DNA of 64,000 nt from Ancylobacter aquaticus (GTDB lineage: Bacteria; Pseudomonadota; Alphaproteobacteria; Rhizobiales; Xanthobacteraceae), in contig NZ_SMFY01000003.1 of assembly GCF_004339465.1 (NCBI RefSeq), positions 372,001 through 436,000 on the forward strand. Reading direction: 5' to 3'. A model generated the notes under the pieces. That model had not been told where the DNA came from. It was given only the letters and a program-made list of their open reading frames with translations, and searched no databases. Both the position numbers and the translations under genes were made by a program. This document shows positions 26,531-34,262 of the stretch, piece by piece (positions within the stretch are counted from its first letter, which is position 1; each line of letters begins with the position of its first letter).

Positions 26531-27433
26531 ATGACCAACAGCGCCGCCGAACTCGTCGCCCTGCTCGATCTTGAACGGCTGGAGGACAACCTTTTCCGGG
26601 GCGACAACCCGCCGGAATCGTGGCCGTTCCGCACGCGCGTCTTCGGCGGGCAGGTGCTGGCGCAGGCGCTGGTGGCGGCGCAGCGCACGGTGGAAGGGGC
26701 GGGCGCCCATTCCATGCACGCCTATTTCCTGCTCGCCGGCGACCCGAACATACCGATCATCTACGATGTCGAGCGGGTGCGCGACGGACGCAGCTTCGCC
26801 ACAAGGCGGGCGGTGGCGATCCAGCATGGGCGGCCGATCTTCATCATGTCGGTGTCGTTCCATCGCGAGGAGCCGGGGCTGGAGCACCAGCTCGACCTCG
26901 ACATGGTGGTGCCCCCACCCGAGCAGGTGCCGGGCATCGGCGACCTGCCCGCCGACGTGCTCGCCGGGCTGCCGGCGCCGGTGTTGAACTACTGGAAGCG
27001 GCCGCGCCCGATCGAGCTCAGGCCGATCGGCCTCGGCGAGACGGTCGCCGCGCCGCGCCGGGCGGTGTGGTTCCGCGCCAATGGGGCGCTGCCGGACGAG
27101 GCGGACCTGCACCGCGCCGTGCTCGCCTATGCCAGCGACATGACGCTGCTGGAGGCGACGACGGCGCTGCACGGCACCAGCGTGCTCGGCGAGAGCCTGC
27201 AGGTCGCCAGCCTTGACCACGCGCTGTGGCTGCACCGGCCGTTCCGCGCCGATGACTGGCTGCTCTACGCGCAGGACAGCCCCAGCGCCGCCGGGGCCCG
27301 GGGCCTTGCGCGGGGCCTGATCTATGACCGCGCCGGCCGGCTGGTGGCCTCGGTGGCGCAGGAAGGGCTGATCCGCCCGGTGCGGCCTTTGGCGACGCCG
27401 CCTGCAACGCCTACCGCGCAGGCATCTGCCTAA
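26531..27433 (+). CDS. tesB: Acyl-CoA thioesterase II
   Basis: 300 residues. Double hotdog fold. Features: LEDNLFRGDNPPESWPFRTR, FGGQVLAQALVAAQRTV, HSMHAYFLLAGDPN and the C-terminal hotdog SLDHALWLHRPFRADDWLLY followed by AQDSPSA, which carries the Asp and nearby Ser/Gln active residues. Hydrolyses medium to long acyl-CoA. Start ATG 26531 follows GATGAGGAG; an ATG 18 bp upstream lies on that sequence and is less likely. Confidence 0.93.
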   Translation: MTNSAAELVALLDLERLEDNLFRGDNPPESWPFRTRVFGGQVLAQALVAAQRTVEGAGAHSMHAYFLLAGDPNIPIIYDVERVRDGRSFATRRAVAIQHGRPIFIMSVSFHREEPGLEHQLDLDMVVPPPEQVPGIGDLPADVLAGLPAPVLNYWKRPRPIELRPIGLGETVAAPRRAVWFRANGALPDEADLHRAVLAYASDMTLLEATTALHGTSVLGESLQVASLDHALWLHRPFRADDWLLYAQDSPSAAGARGLARGLIYDRAGRLVASVAQEGLIRPVRPLATPPATPTAQASA

Positions 27434-27604
27434 AAAGTAATCTGCGTATGGCGATTGTGGGGCGGTGACTCAGGATGGGTCATTTGGCCGACCAAGAATT
27501 GAGCAAGCGGGCCGTGTCGCACAGGCGCAACGCAGCGCCAGCGTGCGCCCCGATAGGCCGCATGCGGCGCGGCCATTCGTGCCAAAAGCATTGATTCATA
27601 ACGG

Positions 27605-27622
27605 TTGGCACGCGAATTGATT
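27605..27622 (+). promoter_or_regulatory. Possible sigma-54 promoter of glnK-amtB
   Basis: TTGGCACGCGAATTGATT matches the -24 element TGGCACG with four bases to a -12-like TTGAT. The usual -12 GC is GA here, which weakens the call. It lies 108 bp before the glnK start, in an intergenic region of 296 bp. glnK-amtB operons are usually NtrC/sigma-54 controlled. A pair GCGCA and TGCGC at about 27522-27545 could be NtrC half sites, but the spacing is unusual. Confidence 0.4.
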
Positions 27623-27729
27623 CTGTGTTCCCGGCTTGACCGGAAAGGTTGAAGAATCAACCTGGCCGAGTCCGACATGAAACGCCCAGAACCCCGCCAG
27701 CGGTTCGGGGCCAAGCGGGGACACGAACC

Positions 27730-28068
27730 ATGAAGATCGTCATGGCTATCATCAAGCCTTTCAAGCTTGAGGAAGTCCGGGATGCGCTCACTGGCATTGG
27801 TGTGCACGGACTGACCGTCACGGAGGTCAAGGGATATGGCCGGCAGAAAGGCCACACCGAGATCTACCGCGGCGCAGAATACGCGGTGAGCTTTCTGCCG
27901 AAGCTCAAGATCGAGGTCGCCGTGCCTTCCGATCAGGTGGCCAAGGTCATCGACGCCATTACCACCTCGGCCAAGACCGGCCAGATCGGCGACGGCAAGA
28001 TCTTCGTCTACGCGATCGACCAGGCCGTGCGCATCCGCACCGGCGAGACCGACGCCGACGCGCTCTGA
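27730..28068 (+). CDS. glnK: Nitrogen regulatory protein P-II
   Basis: 112 residues, the usual P-II length. Begins MKIVMAIIKPFKLEEVRDAL. The T-loop signature YGRQKGHTEIYRGAEY has the uridylylation Tyr at residue 51, and the C-terminal signature TSAKTGQIGDGKIFVYAIDQ is complete. Senses ATP/ADP and 2-oxoglutarate and, when not uridylylated, closes AmtB. amtB follows after 47 bp, hence GlnK rather than GlnB. ATG 27730 is the conserved start although the frame is open upstream. Confidence 0.96.
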   Translation: MKIVMAIIKPFKLEEVRDALTGIGVHGLTVTEVKGYGRQKGHTEIYRGAEYAVSFLPKLKIEVAVPSDQVAKVIDAITTSAKTGQIGDGKIFVYAIDQAVRIRTGETDADAL

Positions 28069-28115
28069 GCGCCACTGATCCCGATATTTTCCGATTGCGA
28101 CGGAGCACTGAACCC

Positions 28116-29480
28116 ATGACGATCAAGAATTGGATACGCGCGGGCCTGCCTGCGCTGGCGACGACGGCGCTGTTCGCGGCCGCCGCTTTCGCCCAGGACA
28201 ACCCGGCCACCGGCGCGGAAGCCACGGCCGAGGCGGTTGCCGCCGTCGCCACCGTGGACAAGGGCGACGTCACCTGGATGATGGTTTCCTCCATCCTCGT
28301 GCTGTTCATGACCGTGCCCGGCCTGGCGCTGTTCTATGGCGGCCTCGTGCGCGCCAAGAACATGCTCTCCGTGCTGATGCAGGTTCTGGTCGTCGCCGCG
28401 GTGATGATGCTGCTCTGGGTGTTCTACGGCTACTCGCTCTCCTTCACCTCCGGCAACGCCTTCATCGGCGGGTTCGAGAAGGCCTTCCTCGCCGGCGTTA
28501 CCACCGAGAGCCTGGCCGACACCTTCTCGGCCAATGTGAAGATTCCGGAATACATCTTCATCGTGTTCCAGATGACCTTCTCGGCCATCACCCCGGCCCT
28601 CATCGTCGGCGCCTTCGCCGAGCGCATGAAGTTCTCGGCGATCGTGCTGTTCAGCATCCTCTGGGTGACGTTCGTGTACTACCCGATGGCGCATATGGTG
28701 TGGTTCTCGGAAGGTCTGCTGTTCCTGCACGGCGCGCTCGACTTCGCCGGCGGCACGGTGGTGCACATCAATGCCGGCCTCGCCGGTCTCGTCGGCGCGA
28801 TCATCGTCGGCAAGCGCACGGGCTACGGCAAGGAACTGATGCCTCCCCACTCGCTGCCCTTCGCCATGATCGGCGCCAGCGTCCTGTGGGTGGGCTGGTT
28901 CGGCTTCAATGCCGGCTCCAACCTCGAAGCCAATGCCGGCACCACGCTCGCCGTCATCAACACCTTCGTCGCCACCGCCGGCGCGATCGTGGGCTGGACG
29001 CTCATCGAGTGGCTGGCCAAGGGCAAGCCCTCCATGCTCGGCGCGATCTCCGGCATGGTCGCCGGCCTCGTGGCGATCACCCCGGCCGCCGGCCTGTCGG
29101 GCCCGCTCGGCGCGATCGTCCTCGGCTTCGTCGCCTCGATCATCTGCTTCTTCTTCTGCACCACCATCAAGAACGCGCTGGGCTATGACGACAGCCTTGA
29201 TGTGTTCGGCGTCCACGGCGTGGGCGGCATCGTCGGCGCCATCGGCACCGGCATCGTCGTTGCCCCCGCCCTCGGCGGTCCCGGCATCAGCGGCTACGAG
29301 ATGGGCGCTCAGGTCTGGATCCAGACCCAGGCGGTGCTGCTCACCTTCGTGTGGTGCGGCATTGGCTCGGCGATCATCTTCTACCTCGTCAACGTCATCG
29401 TCGGCCTGCGTCCGTCGGTGGAGAAGGAGCGCGAGGGTCTCGACATCGTCGAGCATGGCGAGCGCGCTTACCACAGCTGA
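28116..29480 (+). CDS. amtB: Ammonium transporter
   Basis: 454 residues. Signal peptide (cut after AFAQ near 26) as in E. coli AmtB, then eleven membrane segments. The twin pore histidines are in GTVVHINAGLAGLVG and DVFGVHGVGGIVGAIG; the Trp/Phe-rich entrance is also visible (FQMTFSAITPALIVGAFAER). ATG 28116 follows CGGAG. Co-transcribed with glnK and ended by the terminator at 29624. Confidence 0.96.
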   Translation: MTIKNWIRAGLPALATTALFAAAAFAQDNPATGAEATAEAVAAVATVDKGDVTWMMVSSILVLFMTVPGLALFYGGLVRAKNMLSVLMQVLVVAAVMMLLWVFYGYSLSFTSGNAFIGGFEKAFLAGVTTESLADTFSANVKIPEYIFIVFQMTFSAITPALIVGAFAERMKFSAIVLFSILWVTFVYYPMAHMVWFSEGLLFLHGALDFAGGTVVHINAGLAGLVGAIIVGKRTGYGKELMPPHSLPFAMIGASVLWVGWFGFNAGSNLEANAGTTLAVINTFVATAGAIVGWTLIEWLAKGKPSMLGAISGMVAGLVAITPAAGLSGPLGAIVLGFVASIICFFFCTTIKNALGYDDSLDVFGVHGVGGIVGAIGTGIVVAPALGGPGISGYEMGAQVWIQTQAVLLTFVWCGIGSAIIFYLVNVIVGLRPSVEKEREGLDIVEHGERAYHS

Positions 29481-29821
29481 TCGGGGCATAGCGCTCGGAT
29501 CGACGGCGCGCGGCGAGCCCGCGCGCCGAGCTCTCCCAGGAATGGCGCGCGGCGGGTCCGTGGCGCCTTTCTCCCAGGGCCTGCTCGCGCAGTCGCCCCC
29601 GTTTCGCAGCCTCCCGCTGCCTGAAGGCCCCGGCTCCCCCGGGGCCTTTTCTTTTGGTTCAAGAAGAGGGCGCAGGCGCCGGGGCCTTGAGTCGGCGCTC
29701 GCGGTATCGTCGGTTAGGTGGCTGGATGTCGGGACGCATGGCGGGACGGCCTCGGCGGCCGGCGCGCGGCAATAGTTTGCTTTTGTTTGAAGCAATCTCA
29801 TCAAGAGTTTTGTTCCCCGGC
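29481..29821. other. Non-coding stretch between amtB and the transporter remnant
   Basis: About 340 bp holding the amtB terminator and then a region that I cannot assign. The last 50 bases before the TctC-like fragment (about 29775-29815) are locally A/T-rich and bear no TctC similarity, so the deletion breakpoint that removed the N-terminal part of that gene should lie near 29820. Confidence 0.5.
29624..29656 (+). terminator. Rho-independent terminator of glnK-amtB
   Basis: AAGGCCCCGG and CCGGGGCCTT form a perfect 10-bp stem with a 5-base loop (29624-29648), followed by TTTTCTTTT. Confidence 0.85.
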
Positions 29822-30108
29822 GACCATTGCCCAGTCGCCCTATGTGCTGGTCGTGCCCGCCACCTCCGAGTACAAGACGCTGGACGATCTCAAGCGCGCC
29901 AAGTGCCTGACCGGCGGCACGGTCGGCATCGTCTCCGATGCGGCGCTGCTGGCGAAGATGACCTCAAACGCATTCGGCGTTCAGAACGTCCCGGTCCCGT
30001 TCGACGGCGACGGCGAGGTCATGGCGGCCATTCTCGGAGGCCACGTCGACATCGCCTATTTCAACCCTTCGGAAGTGCTGCCGCAGATCAAGGCCGGTGC
30101 GCCTACCC
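29822..30108 (+). pseudogene. Internal fragment of a TctC-type solute-binding protein gene
   Basis: About 95 codons read as the middle of a tripartite tricarboxylate transporter binding protein: AQSPYVLVVPATSEYKTLDD, SDAALLAKMTSNAFGVQNVP, DGDGEVMAAILGGHVDIAYF. The N-terminal signal and first lobe are absent, and the C-terminal part is replaced near 30100 by sequence from a TctA gene. No start signal. By chance the frame stays open into lhgO, so a gene caller may report one 606-residue fusion that is not a real protein. Confidence 0.8.
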
Positions 30109-30345
30109 GCCCGTTCCGCTTATGCCTGGCCTTGTGCTCGGCCCTATGCTGGAGCGGAACATCCGGCGACCATGATTCAGTCGCAGGGCGATCTGAGCGT
30201 GTTCGTGGAGCACCCGATCGCGCTGGTGCTGTTTATCGGCACGGCGATCGTCATTCTGTTGCCGCCGATCCTGAGACTGGCCAAAATCCGCAAGATTCCC
30301 GCCGACGCCGCCGAGGCCATGCCGCTCAACAGGAAAGCGCCGTGA
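30101..30345 (+). pseudogene. C-terminal fragment of a TctA-type permease gene, frameshifted
   Basis: Reads PVPLMPGLVLGPMLERNIRR in one frame and, after a one-base loss near 30169-30171, MIQSQGDLSVFVEHPIALVL in the next frame, up to a stop at 30343-30345. Both parts are the well-conserved end of TctA. The first 400 or so codons are gone. The stop overlaps the lhgO start (TGATG), so lhgO was once translationally coupled to a tctA gene. A separate intact tctCBA set is at 56.6-59.9 kb. Confidence 0.82.
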
Positions 30346-31538
30346 TGGACTATCAATACTGCATCATCGGTGGCGGGATTGTCGGCCTCGCCACCGCGCT
30401 CGACATCCTGTCGCGCGATCCCGGGGCCCGGCTCGTGCTGCTCGAGAAGGAAGACGGCTTCGGCCAGCACCAGACCGGCCATAATAGCGGGGTCATCCAC
30501 GCCGGCATCTATTATCAGCCCGGCTCGCTGAAGGCGGGTTTGTGCCGCGAGGGGGCCGTCGCCACCAAACAGTTCTGCCGCGAGAACGGCATCCCTTTCG
30601 AGACCTGCGGCAAGCTCATCGTCGCCACCAGCGAGCTGGAAATGGAACGCCTGGCGGCGCTGGAAGAGCGCGCCCATCGCAATGAGATCGTGGTCGAGCC
30701 GGTCTCGGCGGCTCGGCTCGGCGAGATCGAGCCCCATGTCAGCGGGCTGGGCGCGTTGCGGGTTCCGGCCACCGGCATCGTCGACTATCGGCGAATCTGC
30801 CTTGCCATGAGCGAGCGCCTGAAGGGCCTCGGCGCCACGCTGCGGCTCGGCACCCGCGCCACCGGCATCGTCGAGGAGACGTCCGGCGTCATGGTGCGAA
30901 CCGACAGCGGTAACACGCTGCGGGCAGAGCGGCTGGTCGCCTGCGCCGGCCTGCAGTCCGACCGCATCGCCCGTCTGGCCGGCTTGGAGGCAACCCATCT
31001 GGTGGTGCCGTTCCGTGGTGAATATTACACGCTGCCGGCGAGCAAGGCGGGCCTCGTGGGCCATCTCATCTACCCGGTGCCGGACCCGGATCTGCCCTTC
31101 CTCGGTATCCACCTGACGCGGATGATCGACGGGCGACTGACGGTCGGCCCGAACGCGGTGCTGGGTTTTTCCCGCGAGGGCTATGGCAAGGGCAGCGTGC
31201 GGCTTGCCGACGTGGCCTCGATGCTCGCTTTTCCCGGCTTCTGGCGAATGGCGCGCCGCAATCTGCGCTCGGGCGTGGACGAGTTCCGCAACTCGCTGTT
31301 CCGCCGCCTCTATCTCGAGCAATGCCGTAAATACTGCCCGAGCCTGACGCTTGACGACCTCGGCAGCCCGGGCGCCGGCATCCGCGCGCAGGCGATCCTG
31401 CAGGACGGGACCCTGGTCCAGGATTTCCTGTTCCTCTCTTCGCCCCGCATGCTGCATGTGTGCAACGCGCCGTCGCCGGCCGCGACCTCGGCCATGCCGA
31501 TCGCGCGGATGATCGTCGACGAGCTCACCGCAGCTTAA
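30345..31538 (+). CDS. lhgO: L-2-hydroxyglutarate oxidase/dehydrogenase
   Basis: 397 residues from ATG 30345. FAD-dependent DAO-fold enzyme: YCIIGGGIVGLATALDILSR at the N-terminus, then GQHQTGHNSGVIHAGIYYQP, the LhgO/L2HGDH signature, and VPFRGEYYTLP and LTVGPNAVLGFSREGY near the C-terminus. Oxidises L-2-hydroxyglutarate to 2-oxoglutarate and passes electrons to quinone. Its start overlaps the stop of the tctA remnant, so expression may rely on read-through from the decayed operon. Related 2-hydroxy acids are possible substrates. Confidence 0.92.
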   Translation: MDYQYCIIGGGIVGLATALDILSRDPGARLVLLEKEDGFGQHQTGHNSGVIHAGIYYQPGSLKAGLCREGAVATKQFCRENGIPFETCGKLIVATSELEMERLAALEERAHRNEIVVEPVSAARLGEIEPHVSGLGALRVPATGIVDYRRICLAMSERLKGLGATLRLGTRATGIVEETSGVMVRTDSGNTLRAERLVACAGLQSDRIARLAGLEATHLVVPFRGEYYTLPASKAGLVGHLIYPVPDPDLPFLGIHLTRMIDGRLTVGPNAVLGFSREGYGKGSVRLADVASMLAFPGFWRMARRNLRSGVDEFRNSLFRRLYLEQCRKYCPSLTLDDLGSPGAGIRAQAILQDGTLVQDFLFLSSPRMLHVCNAPSPAATSAMPIARMIVDELTAA

Positions 31539-31570
31539 AGCCGGCGCCGCGCCTGAGCGCCGCGCCGGCT
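31539..31570. terminator. Hairpin between convergent lhgO and the aldolase gene
   Basis: AGCCGGCGC and GCGCCGGCT form a perfect 9-bp stem with a GC-rich 14-base loop, directly after the lhgO stop. No T run, so a factor-assisted or bidirectional stop is the best reading. Confidence 0.5.
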
Positions 31571-31592
31571 GTGAGGGCAAGGGAGGCGACGT

Positions 31593-32300
31593 TCAGGACT
31601 GGCCGGCCTTGAAGGCGTCGTAGCGGGCGCGGGTCTCGGCATTCATCGGGTAGAGGCCGGGCAGCGCGACGCCACGGCCGACCTCCGTCATGATCCAGGC
31701 CTCCATCCGCTCCTGCTCCGGCGCCTCGGCCAGGATGATGTCGAGATAGGCGGCCGGAATCACCACGGCACCGTCCTGGTCCACCACGATGATGTCGTCG
31801 GGGAAGACGGCCACGCCGCCGCAGGCGATGGGCTCGTTCCAGCCGACGAAGGTCAGGCCCGCGACGGAGGGAGGCGCCGCCGTGCCTTCACACCAGATCG
31901 GCAGGCCGGTGGACAGAACGCCCTCGATATCGCGCATGACGCCATCGGTGATCAGCGCCGTGACGCCGCGCTTGACCATGCGCGCGCACAAGATGTCGCC
32001 GAAGATGCCGGCATCGAGCACGCCCATGGCGTCCGCGACGACGATGACGCCTTCCGGCATGGCCTCGATGGCGCCACGGGTGGAGATCGGCTTCGACCAG
32101 CTTTCGGGGGTCGCAAGGTCCTCGCGTGCCGGCACGAAGCGCAGCGTGAAGGCCTTGCCGACCAGCCGGGGCTGGCCCGGCCGCACCGGCTTGGTGCCAC
32201 GCAGCCAGACGTTCCGCAGACCCTTCTTCAGCAGGATCGTGGTCAGCGTCGCGGTGGAGACGTTCTGGAGGGTGCGGACAAGTTCCGGATCAAGGCTCAT
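31593..32300 (-). CDS. RraA-like / 4-hydroxy-4-methyl-2-oxoglutarate aldolase family protein
   Basis: 235 residues. RraA/HMG-aldolase fold: STATLTTILLKKGLRNVWLR, GDILCARMVKRGVTALITDG then VMRDIEGV (the GxnRD-type metal and substrate region), and FPDDIIVVDQDGAVVIPA. Longer than RNase-inhibitor RraA and in a catabolic setting, so aldolase or oxaloacetate decarboxylase activity is more likely than RNase control. Follows the SDR gene by 8 bp on the same strand; both diverge from the LysR gene at 33182. Confidence 0.85.
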   Translation of the reverse strand: MSLDPELVRTLQNVSTATLTTILLKKGLRNVWLRGTKPVRPGQPRLVGKAFTLRFVPAREDLATPESWSKPISTRGAIEAMPEGVIVVADAMGVLDAGIFGDILCARMVKRGVTALITDGVMRDIEGVLSTGLPIWCEGTAAPPSVAGLTFVGWNEPIACGGVAVFPDDIIVVDQDGAVVIPAAYLDIILAEAPEQERMEAWIMTEVGRGVALPGLYPMNAETRARYDAFKAGQS

Positions 32301-32308
32301 GTCATTCC

Positions 32309-33092
32309 TCAGATGTTCGGGATGAGGCCGCCGTCGACACGGATGACGGAGCCGGTGATGTAGGAGGCGCGTTCGCTGGCGAGGAACGCGACCGTGTCGC
32401 CATATTCGCGGGGGTCGCCATAGCGCCCGAGTGGGATGGAGCCGGTGCTCTCAGTGACGATGTCAGCCACCGGCCGGCCCTCGCGCTTGGCCTTCTGCTC
32501 GTCCAGAAAGGTGATGCGGCCGGTGGCGATGCGGCCCGGCAGTACGATATTGGCGGTCACGCCGTCGCGGCCGACCTCGCGCGCCAGGGTCTTGGACCAG
32601 CCCACCAGTGCCAGCCGGAGCGCGTTGGATATGCCGAGATTGGCGATGGGGGCGACCACGCCCGACGAGGTGGAGGTGATCACCCGGCCCCATCCACGTT
32701 CGCGCATCGCCGGCAGCACAAGGTCGGTGACACCGATGACCGAGCGCACCATCTCGTCGAAATAGCGCGACCAGACCTCGGGCGCCTGCCCGCTGGCGGG
32801 GGTCGGCGGCGGGCCGCCGGTATTGTTGACGAGGATATCGACCGGGCCGAACTCGGAGGTCAGGCGCGCGAGATGGCCGGGCGCCGCAGCCAGGTCGGCA
32901 ATGTTCCAGCCGATGGCCCGTGCGGTGCCGCCGCTTCCGGCGATGTCGCCGGCGGTCCGGGCGGCGGCCTCCGTATCAATGTCGGCAACGGCAACGCGCG
33001 CGCCCTCAACTGCCAGTGCGCGCGATCGCACCACCCAGCCCGCCACCGGCGCCAAAGACCAGGGCGGTTTTTCCGTTCAGTCCGAGTTCCAC
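32309..33092 (-). pseudogene. SDR-family oxidoreductase with a frameshift near the N-terminus
   Basis: The gene starts at GTG 33092 behind a strong AGGAGG and reads VELGLNGKTALVFGAGGGLG, GAIAR: a normal Rossmann start. It then hits a stop after TGS. The family sequence continues in another frame (ALAVEGARVAVADIDTEAA) to a complete C-terminus ending GGLIPNI. Loss of one GC pair in the GCGCGC run at 33018-33024 explains the shift. The part after the shift is intact and has NNTGGPP and VITSTSSG, but the usual catalytic Tyr-x3-Lys region reads NLGISNALRLALVGWSK, as in the BKR-like group lacking Tyr. Sequencing error is possible. Confidence 0.8.
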
Positions 33093-33181
33093 GTTGTCCT
33101 CCTGTTGGAAGGCAGTTGAGCACCGCGTGGCAAGAGAACAAAGCTTGTGTGCGCTTGCTTCAGACCCTAGAAAATCTATCT

Positions 33182-34069
33182 ATGGAAACGCGGTACCTCG
33201 AAACTTTTCTACTGGTCGTCGAGCATGGATCGCTTGCCGAAGCCTCGCGCCGCCTCGCCATCACCCCGGCCGCCGTCGCGCAGCGCATGCAGGCGATGGA
33301 GGAAGAAATCGGCGTGCCGCTGCTGATCCGCTCGGGCCGCCAGATGCGGCCGACCGATGCCGGCCACGCCATACTCGACCAGGCCCGCCGCATCCTCACC
33401 GATGTCCGCCATCTCACGATACTGGCGGCCAAGGACATGCCGTCCGGCGAATTGCGGCTCGGCGCCATCTCCACCGCCCTGATGGGCCTGCTGCCCGCCG
33501 CGTTGCAGCGGCTGCGGGCCAGTGTGCCGGATGTCGAGGTGTTTATCCTGCCTGGTACCTCGTCGGCCCTGTATCAGCAGCTGGTGGACGGCATGATCGA
33601 CGCCGCCCTCATCGTCCAGCCGCCCTTCCCGATCCTGAAATCGTTCGACTGGCGGCTGCTGCGCTCCGAACGGCTCGTCCTGCTCTGCCCCACCGCCTGG
33701 GCGCAGGACGACATCGCGATCCTGCTCGCCACCCGCCCTTTCCTGCGCTACGACCGCAACAACTGGGGCGGGCGGCTGGCCGACCAGTACCTGCAGGATT
33801 TCGGCATCACGCCGCGCGACTGGCTGGAGCTCGATTCGCTGGAGGCGATCGCGGTCATGGTCGGAAACGGGCTCGGCATCGCGCTGGTGCCGGACTGGTC
33901 GCGGCCCTGGCCCGATACCGGCACGTTTGTGCGGCTGGACCTGCCGCCGCCGGCGCGGGCGCGCGAGATCGGGATGCTGTGGCCGCGCGGCTCGCCGGCC
34001 GGCCGCCTGGTCCATCTGCTGCTGGAGGCGGTGGAGGGCACCCCGCAACAGGCCGTTTCCAAGGCCTGA
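33182..34069 (+). CDS. LysR-family transcriptional regulator
   Basis: 295 residues from ATG 33182 (METRYLETFLLVVEHGSL). HTH at about residues 16-40 (AEASRRLAITPAAVAQRMQA), then a type-2 periplasmic-binding effector domain (LRLGAISTALMGLLPAALQR, VMVGNGLGIALVPDW). The frame is open upstream, but that part overlaps the divergent SDR gene and is not coding. The 89-bp gap to the SDR start is the expected control region for the SDR-aldolase pair. The DHDPS-family gene downstream may also be under its control. Confidence 0.9.
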   Translation: METRYLETFLLVVEHGSLAEASRRLAITPAAVAQRMQAMEEEIGVPLLIRSGRQMRPTDAGHAILDQARRILTDVRHLTILAAKDMPSGELRLGAISTALMGLLPAALQRLRASVPDVEVFILPGTSSALYQQLVDGMIDAALIVQPPFPILKSFDWRLLRSERLVLLCPTAWAQDDIAILLATRPFLRYDRNNWGGRLADQYLQDFGITPRDWLELDSLEAIAVMVGNGLGIALVPDWSRPWPDTGTFVRLDLPPPARAREIGMLWPRGSPAGRLVHLLLEAVEGTPQQAVSKA

Positions 34070-34131
34070 TGGGGTGGTCCCCGACACGCTGTGCCGCATG
34101 AACTGAGGCCGGAGCCTATAATTTCTAGGGT

Positions 34132-34141
34132 ATGATCATAG
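34132..34141. promoter_or_regulatory. Small palindrome upstream of the DHDPS-family gene
   Basis: TATGATCATA is a perfect 10-bp palindrome in an A/T-rich stretch (about 34108-34145) 120 bp before the next gene, inside a 193-bp gap. Could be an operator half for the nearby LysR protein; weak on its own. Confidence 0.3.
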
Positions 34142-34262
34142 AACAAGACGGTTCTTTCCCGGCAGCGTCTCAGGCATCGTGCGGCCCGGTGCACGGGTGA
34201 AGAGCGGCGACCGCTGCCGGACGCCTGCGCGCACGACCCGCCTCTGAACCGGAATCCCGACC

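Noticed and set aside
29718..31538. A single 606-residue fusion of a binding-protein piece and an FAD oxidase
   Set aside because: The first part is a gene fragment without start or signal, the stretch before LhgO is out of frame with the TctA remnant, and LhgO has its own start at 30345.
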